DNA of 64,000 nt. Origin: an uncultured Clostridia bacterium (GTDB lineage: Bacteria; Bacillota; Clostridia; Lachnospirales; Lachnospiraceae). The stretch covers positions 1 to 64,000 of the forward strand of contig CALBNS010000040.1 of assembly GCA_937896665.1 (NCBI GenBank). Reading direction: 5' to 3'. A program made the translations under genes and the position numbers. This document shows positions 44,789 to 53,788 of the stretch, in pieces (positions within the stretch are counted from its first letter, which is position 1; the number at the start of each line of letters is the position of its first letter). Under the pieces are notes generated by a model. It was not told the DNA's origin and made no database searches. It was given only the letters and a program-made list of their open reading frames with translations.

Positions 44789-44817
44789 TTGGATTGCAAA
44801 CTATGATAGAATAAAAA
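44789..44817 (+). promoter_or_regulatory. Candidate promoter of the DUF3048 lipoprotein gene
   Basis: TTGGAT (44789-44794), 17 bases, TAAAAA (44812-44817). The boxes are only moderate matches; the spacing is ideal. Confidence 0.4.
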
Positions 44818-44831
44818 TAACGAATGATAAA

Positions 44832-44864
44832 GCTGTTTCACGAATTGTAGAGTAAAGAAACAGC
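44832..44864 (+). promoter_or_regulatory. Leader hairpin next to the DUF3048 ribosome site
   Basis: GCTGTTTC (44832-44839) and GAAACAGC (44857-44864) form a perfect 8-bp stem with a 17-base loop; GGAGAGG follows immediately. It could affect ribosome access or be a simple 5' stabiliser. Confidence 0.45.
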
Positions 44865-44878
44865 GGAGAGGAATACGA

Positions 44879-45982
44879 ATGAAAAGAATAGTAAATAGAG
44901 CAGCCTTACTTATGATGGCTTTTACGTTTGCCTTGAGTTTGTTAGGCTGTCAAAAAGAAACAAAGGGAAAAGGCTTTGTGAACGATTTGTCAGCAATGAT
45001 TGGGAAAGGGATTGGAGCGGATGTAGATATTCCGAAGTTTCCCGAAGCGCCTAAGAACGAAAATCTTCTGACAGGTGTGGGAGATTTGTCTGAAGAAGCC
45101 CTTGGAAAACGACCAGTAGCAGTTATGGTTAACAACGTGGAACCAGCATTGCCACAATACGGAATTGCACAGGCAGACGTGATTTTTGAGATACCGGTGG
45201 AAGGCAATTTAACAAGATTAATGGCATTATATGCGGATTGTACGACAGTGCCGGATATTTGCGCTATTCGTAGTTGCCGTTATTATTACCCGGCATTGGC
45301 AAAAGGATTTGATGCATTTTATATACATTGGGGAAGTGATCAGACGATCCTTGATTATGTGAATTCATTAAAAATAGACCGATATGATGGACTTGGTAAT
45401 CCACATAATTTATTTGGACGTGATTCGGGCAGAAGAAATGCGGGATATGCATTGGAACATACCGGATACTTTAAAGGAACAGAGCTTGTAAAAGCTTTAC
45501 AGGCAGATGGCAGACGTTTAGATTTGTTGGAAGAAAAGAAAGGTACAGCATTCCAATTTGCTAAATTAGGAGATACAATTACTCCAGAAGGAAATGATTG
45601 TACGAAAGCTCATATTGACTTTGGCCCAACGACAAGTACATTTCGTTATGATGATACACAAAATGTATACACAAAACAGATGAACGGACATGCACACATA
45701 GACGGAAAAACCGGTAACGCATTGACTTTTAAGAATGTACTTATATTAGAAACTGATATTACTACAAGAGATGATGCGGGGCATAAATCCGTAGATTGGA
45801 AAGGCTCCAATAGTGCAGTCGGGTATTACATTTCAAACGGAAAAGTTGAAAAAATTCATTGGTCAAAAGCCAATGAAGGTTCGTACTTGCGTTTCTATAA
45901 AGCGAATGGAGAAGAACTGACAATCAACAGAGGTAAAAGCTTTATTGCTTTTACAAATGGCAATCAGACAAGTTTTGAATAA
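44879..45982 (+). CDS. DUF3048 domain lipoprotein (YerB-like)
   Basis: A 367-residue lipoprotein: signal peptide with lipobox LLGC (Cys24), a short linker, then the DUF3048 domain, seen in RPVAVMVNNVEPALPQYGIAQADVIFE-type sequence (starting near residue 79), EGNLTRLMALY and IRSCRYYYPALAKGFDAF, and a C-terminal partner domain ending in NRGKSFIAFT. YerB-like proteins are cell-surface proteins of unknown function in sporulating Firmicutes. Ribosome site GGAGAGG. It is the first intact gene after spoIVB and seems monocistronic, with a terminator before padR. Confidence 0.85.
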   Translation: MKRIVNRAALLMMAFTFALSLLGCQKETKGKGFVNDLSAMIGKGIGADVDIPKFPEAPKNENLLTGVGDLSEEALGKRPVAVMVNNVEPALPQYGIAQADVIFEIPVEGNLTRLMALYADCTTVPDICAIRSCRYYYPALAKGFDAFYIHWGSDQTILDYVNSLKIDRYDGLGNPHNLFGRDSGRRNAGYALEHTGYFKGTELVKALQADGRRLDLLEEKKGTAFQFAKLGDTITPEGNDCTKAHIDFGPTTSTFRYDDTQNVYTKQMNGHAHIDGKTGNALTFKNVLILETDITTRDDAGHKSVDWKGSNSAVGYYISNGKVEKIHWSKANEGSYLRFYKANGEELTINRGKSFIAFTNGNQTSFE

Positions 45983-46074
45983 TTACAGAAATAATACCAG
46001 AATGCGAAGCTTTTCGTGAAGTAGTTTTATTAAGAAAAAACTCATGAAATAATTGGAAATAAAATTGAAAAGAT

Positions 46075-46126
46075 GATGCTGTCGCTCTGACAAATGAAAA
46101 CTTTTGAGGTGGCAGCATTATTTTTT
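46075..46126 (+). terminator. Terminator after the DUF3048 gene
   Basis: GATGCTGTC (46075-46083) and GGCAGCATT (46111-46119) pair with two G-U pairs around a 27-base loop, followed by ATTTTTTATT. Confidence 0.6.
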
Positions 46127-46127
46127 A

Positions 46128-46157
46128 TTGACAATATCGAATTTCGATAATATTATA
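46128..46157 (+). promoter_or_regulatory. padR promoter with palindromic operator in the spacer
   Basis: TTGACA (46128-46133), 18 bases, TATTAT (46152-46157). The spacer holds the perfect 16-bp palindrome TATCGAAATTTCGATA (46135-46150), so a bound dimer would block RNA polymerase. A further half-site TTCGATA lies at 46176-46182, just before the ribosome site. Self-repression by the PadR protein is the obvious reading. Confidence 0.7.
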
Positions 46158-46197
46158 TAAATATAATAACGATATTCGATATAAAGAGGTGATGAAT

Positions 46198-46521
46198 GTG
46201 CCAAGAGAAAAATTTCAGACATTGACAGAGCAGATGTTTTATATTTTGATTTGTCTGCGTCATGAGTGCTGCGGTATGGACATTATGCAAAGAGTAGAGG
46301 TTATGACGGACGGACGTGTTGGTGTAGGACCTGGAACATTATATAATTTGTTGGAACAGTTTGTATCAGCAGGCATAATCTTCGAAACTAAGGTTGAAGG
46401 TCGACGCCGTAGTTATATTCTTACAGTAAAAGGGGAGAACATGTTGAGAAATGAATATCAGCGTTTATGTATGTTGACCTCTGATTATCAAAGATTTTTA
46501 GGAGAGGAGGAGAATGTATGA
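46198..46521 (+). CDS. PadR family transcriptional regulator
   Basis: A 107-residue winged-helix protein: MPREKFQTLTEQMFYIL start, VGPGTLYNLLEQF recognition helix (about 41-53), wing in EGRRRSYILT, and a short C-terminal dimerisation helix. I prefer GTG 46198, which has AGAGG at 8 bases; ATG 46192 would be almost on top of that site. It overlaps the DUF2812 gene by 4 bases, a common PadR/DUF2812 pairing in clostridia in which the regulator controls its own operon. Confidence 0.92.
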   Translation: MPREKFQTLTEQMFYILICLRHECCGMDIMQRVEVMTDGRVGVGPGTLYNLLEQFVSAGIIFETKVEGRRRSYILTVKGENMLRNEYQRLCMLTSDYQRFLGEEENV

Positions 46522-47798
46522 AAAGAAAATATCGTATAGAAAGTTTTTTGTTATTCGAATACGAAGCCGTGGAAAGGCATTTGAAAGCGATGGCAGCGAA
46601 AGGGTGGCTTTTGGAAGAGGTAGATGGATTTATATGGAAATATATTAAAGCAGAACCTCAGAAGATGAAATATTCGGTTACATATATTCCGAATGCGGAT
46701 GACCTGAATTCGGAAGAGACAAGGCAAGAAAAGATGCTTTCAGAGTACTGTGAGGAAGCTGGTTGGAAAAAAGTTGGCAAATGGAACGAGATGCAGATAT
46801 TTGCCACGCACGATGATACAACGCTTCCAATTGATACAGATGAAAAATTACGTCTTAAGATTATTCGTAGTTCCATGATGAAACATTTTTTACCAATATA
46901 TATATTATTTGCAGGTTGGGTTTTAATAAAATTTCTCTTGAATCTTAATCATTGTATGACACAGCCAGTTCAGTTTTTATCACAGCAGAGGATGATGTTT
47001 ACAACAGGAGCTCTTGCAGTGATACTTGCTTGTCTGGGTGGGATTTTAGGAAGTTATCTGCATTGGAGCCACCAGTCAGCTAAGAATATCCAGATGGGTG
47101 GAGGCTGCGTGAATACAACAAAGCATGGAATATATATCGCAATTAAAACGATTCTGGTATGTGTGACAATTGCAAGCGTGATACATGTCTGGATTGTGGC
47201 AGTTTTCTTTTTAACTATATTGATGATTGTGAGAAAAATTCAGAAGCTTCTGTTCCAAAAAGGCTTTAATAAACATGTGAATTCTTTTGTTGCCATTTGT
47301 CTTATTTATATTTTGATGATCGGATGCTGGTATATGCTAGATAATGTAGCTTATTTAAATGAGAAAATCGTACAGGAGGATGCTCTTGTGCAGGCAGAGA
47401 GGAAAGACTTTCGTTTTACAATTGAAGAATTGCAGAATACGAATAGGGGAGCATATTCTTTTAAGAGGGAGGAACACGAGTCTGTCTTTGTTAAATGGGG
47501 ACAATACCGGCAGGTGCCGAAATCTGATGATGCAGATGAAGCATTGATATATGAAGTAGTAACGGTGAAACAGCCGGCGTTGTATGAGTGGTGCAGAAAG
47601 CAGTATCTGGAGAAAAAAGAGGGTAGCTATCAGAAAGTACAATTGGAAGGAGGCAGCGATTGGGAGATATATTGTTATCATACCGGAGAAAAATTGACAA
47701 GAAACTGGCTAATCCTGAAGGAAGATACAATTATAGAAATTTCCACGACATGGGAGCTTACCGAAGGAGCACTGAAAGGAGTTTTAGAAAAATTTTAG
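46518..47798 (+). CDS. DUF2812 domain membrane protein
   Basis: A 426-residue protein: N-terminal cytoplasmic DUF2812 domain (about 1-120; EAVERHLKAMAAKGWLLEEV, EYCEEAGWKKVGKWNEMQIF), then four or five hydrophobic segments (about 122-280) and an extracytoplasmic C-terminal domain of about 150 residues ending in a TTWELTEGALKG stretch. It is probably the target of the PadR protein. Role unknown; such pairs are thought to respond to envelope or membrane stress, but that is not established. Confidence 0.8.
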   Translation: MKRKYRIESFLLFEYEAVERHLKAMAAKGWLLEEVDGFIWKYIKAEPQKMKYSVTYIPNADDLNSEETRQEKMLSEYCEEAGWKKVGKWNEMQIFATHDDTTLPIDTDEKLRLKIIRSSMMKHFLPIYILFAGWVLIKFLLNLNHCMTQPVQFLSQQRMMFTTGALAVILACLGGILGSYLHWSHQSAKNIQMGGGCVNTTKHGIYIAIKTILVCVTIASVIHVWIVAVFFLTILMIVRKIQKLLFQKGFNKHVNSFVAICLIYILMIGCWYMLDNVAYLNEKIVQEDALVQAERKDFRFTIEELQNTNRGAYSFKREEHESVFVKWGQYRQVPKSDDADEALIYEVVTVKQPALYEWCRKQYLEKKEGSYQKVQLEGGSDWEIYCYHTGEKLTRNWLILKEDTIIEISTTWELTEGALKGVLEKF

Positions 47799-47809
47799 AA
47801 AATAATACA

Positions 47810-47838
47810 TTGTAAACCATAGAGACTTCTATTATGAT
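47810..47838 (+). promoter_or_regulatory. Candidate promoter of the MATE gene
   Basis: TTGTAA (47810-47815), 17 bases, TATGAT (47833-47838), 43 bases before the ATG. Confidence 0.5.
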
Positions 47839-47881
47839 AATCAGTAGGTTTAAATATATAGAAGAAAGTAGGCGATTATTT

Positions 47882-49255
47882 ATGAAACAACAGAATAATC
47901 ATTTGGGTGAAGGTAGTGTAGGGAAACTGTTAATGAAACTGGCATTGCCTGCAATTGTAGCCCAGATGGTGAATCTTCTCTATAACATGGTGGACCGTAT
48001 TTATATCGGTCACATCCCCGAGACAGGTGATTTGGCACTGACCGGCCTGGGACTATGTTTTCCAATTATTATGATCGTGACAGCATTTGCTAATCTGATT
48101 GGAGGTGGCGGTGCACCTAGAGTTGCAATTCATATGGGAAAAGGTGAGACAGAAGAAGGGGAAAAGATTATAGGCAGTGGAGTGGCTGCCTTAATAGTGA
48201 TTGCACTCACAATCACTATTTTACTTGAAGTGGCCGGGGTTCCAATCTTACGGGTATTTGGTGCAAGTGATAAAACGCTTCCATATGCACTGTCCTATAT
48301 GCGTATTTACGTTGCAGGTACGATTTGCGTCATGTTGTCGTTAGGACTAAATCCGTTTATCACGACGCAGGGATTTTCAAAAGAAGCTATGCAGACCGTG
48401 ATAATTGGAGCTGTCAGCAATATTATTCTGGATCCGATATTTATCTTTGTGCTTGGTATGGGGGTTCAGGGTGCAGCGTTGGCAACGATTATCTCCCAAG
48501 GTATTTCTGCTGTGTGGGTAGTGCATTTCATGACAGGGAAAAAGACACTATTGAAAATAAAAAGAAGTTATATCAGACTAGATAAAAAAGTGTTACTTCC
48601 GGTTCTGGCACTTGGTGTTTCACCGTTTATTATGAGTGCAACGGAAAGTGCAATTAATATTGCATTTAATATGTCATTGTCGAAATATGGTGGTGATATT
48701 GCAGTTGGCGCAATGACAATCGTAAGCAGCGTGATGCAGCTTCAGATGATGCCGGTGCAGGGACTGTCACAGGGTGCACAGCCGATTATTAGTTATAATT
48801 ATGGTGCACAGAAGACGGATCGTGTTAAGAAGACATATAAATTGTTATTGATCTGTTGCGTTACTTATACGATGGTATTCTGGCTTGCGGTACAGTTATT
48901 CCCACAGATATTTGTGAAAATCTTTAATAATTCACCGGAACTCTTGGATACTACAACTTGGGTAATGCGACTTTATATGGCATTTTCAGGGCTTTTTGGA
49001 ATACAGATGGCGGTACAACAGACATTTGTATCATTAGGACAGGCAAAATTATCGTTATTTATAGCTTGTCTGAGAAAAATAATTTTATTAATTCCACTCA
49101 TTTTTATTCTTCCGGTATTTTTTGAAAATAAGGTTTTTGCCGTATTTTTGGCAGAACCGGTTTCAGATTTTGTCTCTGTGACGGTTGCAGGAACGTTATT
49201 TTTATGGAACATCAATAAAATATTACAAACGAAGCAAACTAATAGTTTATTGTAA
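47882..49255 (+). CDS. MATE family efflux transporter
   Basis: A 457-residue polytopic transporter with about 12 spans in two pseudo-repeats, each beginning with the family pattern (LALPAIVAQMVNLLYNMVDRIYIG near residue 24; VLALGVSPFIMSATESAINI near 240). MATE proteins export cationic drugs or metabolites using Na+ or H+ gradients. I start at 47882; an in-frame ATG 16 codons upstream lies in the promoter region. Its substrate cannot be read from sequence, and the preceding PadR/DUF2812 pair is separated by a promoter of its own. Confidence 0.93.
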   Translation: MKQQNNHLGEGSVGKLLMKLALPAIVAQMVNLLYNMVDRIYIGHIPETGDLALTGLGLCFPIIMIVTAFANLIGGGGAPRVAIHMGKGETEEGEKIIGSGVAALIVIALTITILLEVAGVPILRVFGASDKTLPYALSYMRIYVAGTICVMLSLGLNPFITTQGFSKEAMQTVIIGAVSNIILDPIFIFVLGMGVQGAALATIISQGISAVWVVHFMTGKKTLLKIKRSYIRLDKKVLLPVLALGVSPFIMSATESAINIAFNMSLSKYGGDIAVGAMTIVSSVMQLQMMPVQGLSQGAQPIISYNYGAQKTDRVKKTYKLLLICCVTYTMVFWLAVQLFPQIFVKIFNNSPELLDTTTWVMRLYMAFSGLFGIQMAVQQTFVSLGQAKLSLFIACLRKIILLIPLIFILPVFFENKVFAVFLAEPVSDFVSVTVAGTLFLWNINKILQTKQTNSLL

Positions 49256-49288
49256 AGGTATTTGACAAATTAGAAAAGAATGTATTAC

Positions 49289-49450
49289 ATGAGAAATGTT
49301 AATATGAATCATATTATTGAATCAGCAAATCGACTCAAAGAAGAATTTATTGAATTCCATAGAACAATCCATCAAAACCTGACAGCGGGATATTTTCTTT
49401 CGTTGCGTGCGATGCGACTGAGTCCACTGGCAGCGATTCGGAATGAGTAA
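49289..49450 (+). pseudogene. Short chimeric relic: M20 peptidase start fused to an FtsX-like end
   Basis: A 53-codon frame. Its first part, MNHIIESANRLKEEFIEF then HRTIHQN, looks like the N-terminus of M20-family amidohydrolases, but the usual Pro-Glu after HQN is Leu-Thr. Its last part, RAMRLSPLAAIRNE, looks like the final residues of FtsX/MacB-type permeases (R-A-x-x-L-x-P-x-x-A-x-R-x-E). A fusion of two unrelated gene ends in 162 bases suggests a deletion scar. No good ribosome site is visible. It could instead be a real small protein. Confidence 0.4.
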
Positions 49451-49480
49451 ATAAAAGTAAGGAGAAAATGAGGGTTATAC

Positions 49481-49509
49481 TTTACAAATACATACTTCCG
49501 TGATAAACT
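49481..49509 (+). promoter_or_regulatory. Candidate promoter and dyad before the hydrogenase gene
   Basis: TTTACA (49481-49486), 17 bases, TAAACT (49504-49509) with an extended TGA. A perfect 8-bp dyad ACATACTT (49490-49497) / AAGTATGT (49513-49520) brackets the -10 box and may be an operator; it does not resemble a Rex site. Confidence 0.45.
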
Positions 49510-49555
49510 TTAAAGTATGTTAAAAACATAACAAAGAGTTGCGGAGGGTAAAGTT

Positions 49556-51067
49556 ATGAGAGGAATTCCATCGTGGATTACAGATATTCGTAAACAGGTA
49601 TTTACGGAAGTTGCAAGAATGGCATATGAAGGCGGCGACTATACAAAGGCAGAAGACATTCCGTATATCATTGTGCCAGGAGATACACCAAAACACCGTG
49701 AGTCTGTTTTCTTAGAAAGAGCAATTGCAGGTGAGAGAGTGCGCCTTGCAATGGGGCTTGATATTCGACCAGTTCAGACTAGAATGTTGATGACAGAGGG
49801 AATGGATCATGCTGCGATTGCGGCACAGTATTATGAGCCGCCATTGGTTAATATTATTCCGTATGCATGTCATGCTTGTCCGACAAAGCAATATAAAGTA
49901 ACTGAAAACTGTCAGGATTGTCTTGCTGCATCATGCCAGCGTGTCTGTCCAAAAGATGCAATTTCTTTTGTGAATGGAAAGAGTTACATAGATCAGGAAA
50001 AATGTATTAAATGTGGTAAATGTGCGAAGGCATGTTCATATAATGCGATTATTTATATGGAACGGCCTTGTCAGGCTGCTTGTGGCATGGATGCAATTGG
50101 AATGGATGAGCAAGGCAGGGCTGTAATTAATCAGGATATGTGTGTGGCATGTGGTCAATGTCTGGTAAGCTGTCCGTTTGGTGCGATTGTAGATAAGGGA
50201 CAGATTTTCCAGGTTATTCAGTCTATTTTGCAGGGAGATAAGGTAGTAGCAATTGTGGCACCTGCATTTATCGGACAATTTGGAAAACATTCAACACCGG
50301 AAAAATTTACGACTGCTATGAAAGAGCTTGGATTTGACAGAGTAGTAGAAGTAGCTGTAGGTGCAGACATGTGTGCAATCGAGGAAGCAAAAGACTTTCT
50401 AGAAAGAGTGCCGGAAGAACAGCCTTATATGCTGACTTCATGCTGTCCTGCATGGCACTCAATGATACATAAATTATTCCCTGCACAGAGCGACAACTTG
50501 TCTATGACACTGACACCAATGGTATTTACAGCACGTCTGCAAAAGAAATTGGACCCAGATTGTAAAGTAGTATTTGTTGGTCCGTGTGCCGCGAAAAAAT
50601 TAGAGGCAATTCGTGAAGATATCCGAAGCGATGTAGATTTCGTACTGACGTTTGAAGAATTAATGGGTATGTTCGAAGCGAAGGATATTGATTTTTCACA
50701 GCTTGAGAAAGGAGAATCGATGAGCGAAGGTACTGCCGGAGGCAGAGGTTTTGCAGTTTCGGGCGGAGTTGCACAGGCGGTAACTGATGTTATTCATGAG
50801 ACGCATCCGGATATGGAAATTAAAACTGCCAATGCAGAGGGCTTGCGTGAATGTCGAAAAATGTTAATGCTTGCTAAAGCGGGGAAGTATGATAATTACC
50901 TATTAGAAGGTATGGCTTGTCCTGGAGGCTGTGTAGCAGGTGCGGGAACCATATTGGGTGTAGACACAGCGAAGACGGTCGTTGGAAGATATCAGAAAGA
51001 AGCCGATTTGACAAGTGCATTGGAAAGTGCATATAAAGATGAAGGTGAAGCTTTATTAGAAGAATAA
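49556..51067 (+). CDS. [FeFe]-hydrogenase, monomeric group B type
   Basis: A 503-residue cytoplasmic iron-sulfur protein. After an N-terminal region with extra cysteines (105-131) come two ferredoxin-type clusters, CIKCGKCAKAC (150-160) and CVACGQCLVSC (196-206), and the H-cluster domain with L1 TSCCPAW (294-300), L2 GPCAAKKLE (342-350) and L3 MACPGGCVAGAG near residue 450. These match [FeFe]-hydrogenases, and the GPC-x-x-K form of L2 and the N-terminal region suggest the group B type, whose partner is thought to be ferredoxin. It could evolve hydrogen during fermentation. No NADH-linked HydB/HydC-like subunits are adjacent. The maturation genes hydE, hydG and hydF are directly downstream on the other strand. 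Confidence 0.9.
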   Translation: MRGIPSWITDIRKQVFTEVARMAYEGGDYTKAEDIPYIIVPGDTPKHRESVFLERAIAGERVRLAMGLDIRPVQTRMLMTEGMDHAAIAAQYYEPPLVNIIPYACHACPTKQYKVTENCQDCLAASCQRVCPKDAISFVNGKSYIDQEKCIKCGKCAKACSYNAIIYMERPCQAACGMDAIGMDEQGRAVINQDMCVACGQCLVSCPFGAIVDKGQIFQVIQSILQGDKVVAIVAPAFIGQFGKHSTPEKFTTAMKELGFDRVVEVAVGADMCAIEEAKDFLERVPEEQPYMLTSCCPAWHSMIHKLFPAQSDNLSMTLTPMVFTARLQKKLDPDCKVVFVGPCAAKKLEAIREDIRSDVDFVLTFEELMGMFEAKDIDFSQLEKGESMSEGTAGGRGFAVSGGVAQAVTDVIHETHPDMEIKTANAEGLRECRKMLMLAKAGKYDNYLLEGMACPGGCVAGAGTILGVDTAKTVVGRYQKEADLTSALESAYKDEGEALLEE

Positions 51068-51080
51068 AAGATAAATAGAA

Positions 51081-51104
51081 AGGACGAGGCGGCAGCCTCG
51101 TCCT
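51081..51104. terminator. Bidirectional terminator between hydrogenase and hydF
   Basis: Perfect 10-bp stem AGGACGAGGC (51081-51090) and GCCTCGTCCT (51095-51104) with a 4-base loop, then TAAAATTTT, which serves both strands. Confidence 0.85.
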
Positions 51105-51110
51105 AAAATT

Positions 51111-52295
51111 TTATTGGAAAATTTCCAAACTGCGTTTTAGAATTCCCTTCATATGTGCAATCAGGATCCCATAATTCGTGAACGGTACATTCTGATTTGC
51201 AGCACATGTCATACGGTATTGCATTTCCCGCCCGTTCAGCATACAGCCGCCGCAGTGGATTACAACAGAATATTTGGAAAGGTCTTCCGGAAATTCAGTT
51301 CCTGAGCATGTATCTATTGTGATTTCACTGTTTGTATGACTTCTCAGCCAGTGGGGGATTTTTACGGTTCCAATATCATTACATTGCCGGTGATGGGTAC
51401 AACCTTCTGCAATCAGCACAGTGTCTCTGCACTTCAGATGGTCAATGGCGAACACTGCTTCCGAAGCTGTATCAAGAAATCCCTTATATCGTGCCATCAG
51501 AATTGAAAATGATGTAAGAGGAATTATCTCCGGTACAATCGCGGCAACTGTTTCAAATACCTGACTGTCTGTAATCACAAGAGCAGGTGGGTCTGAAAGT
51601 CTATTTAGCGTTTGTTGCAATTCTGTTTCTTTTGTCACGACAGCGATTGCCCCGATATCTAAAAGATCACGAATCACTTGCTGCTGTGGCAGAATCAGTC
51701 GTCCCTTTGGAGCAGATTCGTCAATCGGTGTAACAAGTACTACGAGACTTCCTGGTGATACAAGGTCGCCGATAAGATGTTTTGGTCGCTGTGATGTCTG
51801 AAGCAGAGTTCCAATCTGTTCTTTTAATTCTTGAATATTTGTCTGCGCCAAAGCACTTACGGCAATACTGTTGCATGCATCATTCTCTGTGGTAAAAGAA
51901 TCAATGTCGCATTTGTTGTAAGCAATCAGATAAGGGATTTTTTTCTCAGTAAAAACAGAAATCAGGTGTCTGTCATGTTTAGTTAATCCCTTTGTGCCAT
52001 CCACCACAAGAACAGCAATATCTGTCTTTCGCAGAATCTGCTTTGCTTTTTGGATGCGTATCATGCCGAGCTCACCCTCATCATCAAGCCCTGGTGTATC
52101 AATAATCAGAACAGGACCAAGAGGCAGTAATTCCATGGATTTCATTACCGGGTCTGTCGTTGTGCCCTTTATATCAGATACGATAGACAGAGTTTGCCCT
52201 GTAATTGCATTTACAAGACTTGATTTTCCAGCATTGCGGCAGCCAAAAAAACCAATATGTATTCGGTTTGCGGAAGGTGTTTTATTTAAGGTCAT
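51111..52295 (-). CDS. hydF: [FeFe]-hydrogenase maturation GTPase HydF
   Basis: A 394-residue scaffold protein on which the diiron subcluster is built and from which it is passed to the hydrogenase. The N-terminal GTPase domain has GCRNAGKSS, DTPGLDD and NKCD; the C-terminal iron-sulfur ligands appear as C-x-H (CTHH) and HCGGC, matching the CxH...HCxxC pattern of HydF. Last gene of the hydE-hydG-hydF operon, 21 bases after hydG. Confidence 0.96.
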   Translation of the reverse strand: MTLNKTPSANRIHIGFFGCRNAGKSSLVNAITGQTLSIVSDIKGTTTDPVMKSMELLPLGPVLIIDTPGLDDEGELGMIRIQKAKQILRKTDIAVLVVDGTKGLTKHDRHLISVFTEKKIPYLIAYNKCDIDSFTTENDACNSIAVSALAQTNIQELKEQIGTLLQTSQRPKHLIGDLVSPGSLVVLVTPIDESAPKGRLILPQQQVIRDLLDIGAIAVVTKETELQQTLNRLSDPPALVITDSQVFETVAAIVPEIIPLTSFSILMARYKGFLDTASEAVFAIDHLKCRDTVLIAEGCTHHRQCNDIGTVKIPHWLRSHTNSEITIDTCSGTEFPEDLSKYSVVIHCGGCMLNGREMQYRMTCAANQNVPFTNYGILIAHMKGILKRSLEIFQ

Positions 52296-52316
52296 AGTAT
52301 ATTCTCCTAACTATTA

Positions 52317-53765
52317 TTAGAAACGAAAATCACGGCTGTTCGAGTTTTTAATATCCTCGATATGCTGGATTGCAATTTTTCTGACTTTATCTTTTGGTAT
52401 CTTTTCTAATTCTCTTTCAATTAGTTCGAAACCACATTTTTTTGTCTCTTGTGAACCATAGTCTACCAGATATTCTGTCAATGTCATTAGGGCATTCGGA
52501 TGGCAACAATTTTGAATCTGTCCATTTTTACATAGGCTCATAAAACGGTCTCCAGTTCTTCCTTCACGATAGCAGGCTGTGCATAATGATGGGATAAAAT
52601 TCAAATCCATTAACCAATGCACAACTTCGTCCATCGAGCGCTGATCAGATACGTCAAATTGCTCTGAATCAGTTGGTCTTTCCTCCTCCGTATAACCACC
52701 TACGGAAGTACGGGACGCTGCACTGATCTGTGAGATACCAACATGCAGGGCTTTCTCGCGGACTTCTTCGCTTTCTCTAGTTGATATAATCATACCGGTA
52801 TAAGGAACAGCAAGACGGATACATGCAATTATTTTAATAAACAAATCATCGGAAATACCGTTGTCAAATGTATCGGGGTCAATATCATCTGCACGTTTCA
52901 ATCTAGGTACACTGATGGTGTGAGGACCGACACCGTGTACAGCCTCTAAATGTTCTGCATGCATAAGAAGTCCGGCAAATTCATATTTATAAAGCTCCAG
53001 ACCAAATAAAACGCCTAACCCAACATCGTCAATACCACCTTCCATGGCACGGTCCATAGCCTCCGTATGATAATCGTAATCGTGCTTTGGCCCGGTTGGG
53101 TGAAGTTGCTGGTAACTTTCCTTGTGGTATGTTTCCTGAAAGAGAATGTATGTGCCTATTTCAGCCTCTTTCAGTTTACGGTAGTTTTCTACAGAAGTAG
53201 CGGCAATGTTCACATTGACTCGGCGAATTGCGCCGTTTTTATGTTGAACATTGTAAATTGTTTTAACTGATTCCAGGATATATTCAATTGGATTATTTAC
53301 AGGATCTTCGCCACTTTCGATAGCAAGACGTTTGTGCCCCATATCCTGTAATGCAATTACCTCTGCTTTGATTTCTTCCTGGGTCAGTTTTTTTCGAGTA
53401 ATATGTTTGTTCTTCATGTGATATGGGCAGTAGACACATCCATTTACACAGTAGTTTGATAAATACAATGGAGCGAACATAACAATACGGTTACCGTAGA
53501 AAGCGAGTTTAATCTCTTCGGCGATTTCGTACATACGCTGGATTTTCTCAGGAATCTCACAGGCTAACAGCACGGATGCTTCACGGTGGGTAAGACCCTC
53601 ACAATGGAAGCCTTTTTCTGTTTTCTTTGGTCGTGCTTTTTCTAAAATACTATCAATTAATTGGGTATTATCCTTGTTTTCTTCTGCATACTGCAGTGTT
53701 GCGAGAATTTCTTCATGATTGATAAATTCTTCGGCTTTTAAAGATTTTGGATTATAAATAGCCAT
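52317..53765 (-). CDS. hydG: [FeFe]-hydrogenase maturase HydG
   Basis: A 482-residue radical SAM tyrosine lyase that makes the CO and CN ligands of the H-cluster from tyrosine. The radical SAM cluster motif is CVNGCVYC, and the C-terminal second-cluster region shows CTACYREGRTGDRFM and NCCHPNA. I start at 53765 (MAIYNPKS), preceded by GAAGGA; a start seven codons earlier has no site. It lies 23 bases after hydE. Confidence 0.96.
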   Translation of the reverse strand: MAIYNPKSLKAEEFINHEEILATLQYAEENKDNTQLIDSILEKARPKKTEKGFHCEGLTHREASVLLACEIPEKIQRMYEIAEEIKLAFYGNRIVMFAPLYLSNYCVNGCVYCPYHMKNKHITRKKLTQEEIKAEVIALQDMGHKRLAIESGEDPVNNPIEYILESVKTIYNVQHKNGAIRRVNVNIAATSVENYRKLKEAEIGTYILFQETYHKESYQQLHPTGPKHDYDYHTEAMDRAMEGGIDDVGLGVLFGLELYKYEFAGLLMHAEHLEAVHGVGPHTISVPRLKRADDIDPDTFDNGISDDLFIKIIACIRLAVPYTGMIISTRESEEVREKALHVGISQISAASRTSVGGYTEEERPTDSEQFDVSDQRSMDEVVHWLMDLNFIPSLCTACYREGRTGDRFMSLCKNGQIQNCCHPNALMTLTEYLVDYGSQETKKCGFELIERELEKIPKDKVRKIAIQHIEDIKNSNSRDFRF

Positions 53766-53788
53766 AATACATATTCCTTCTTTCATAA

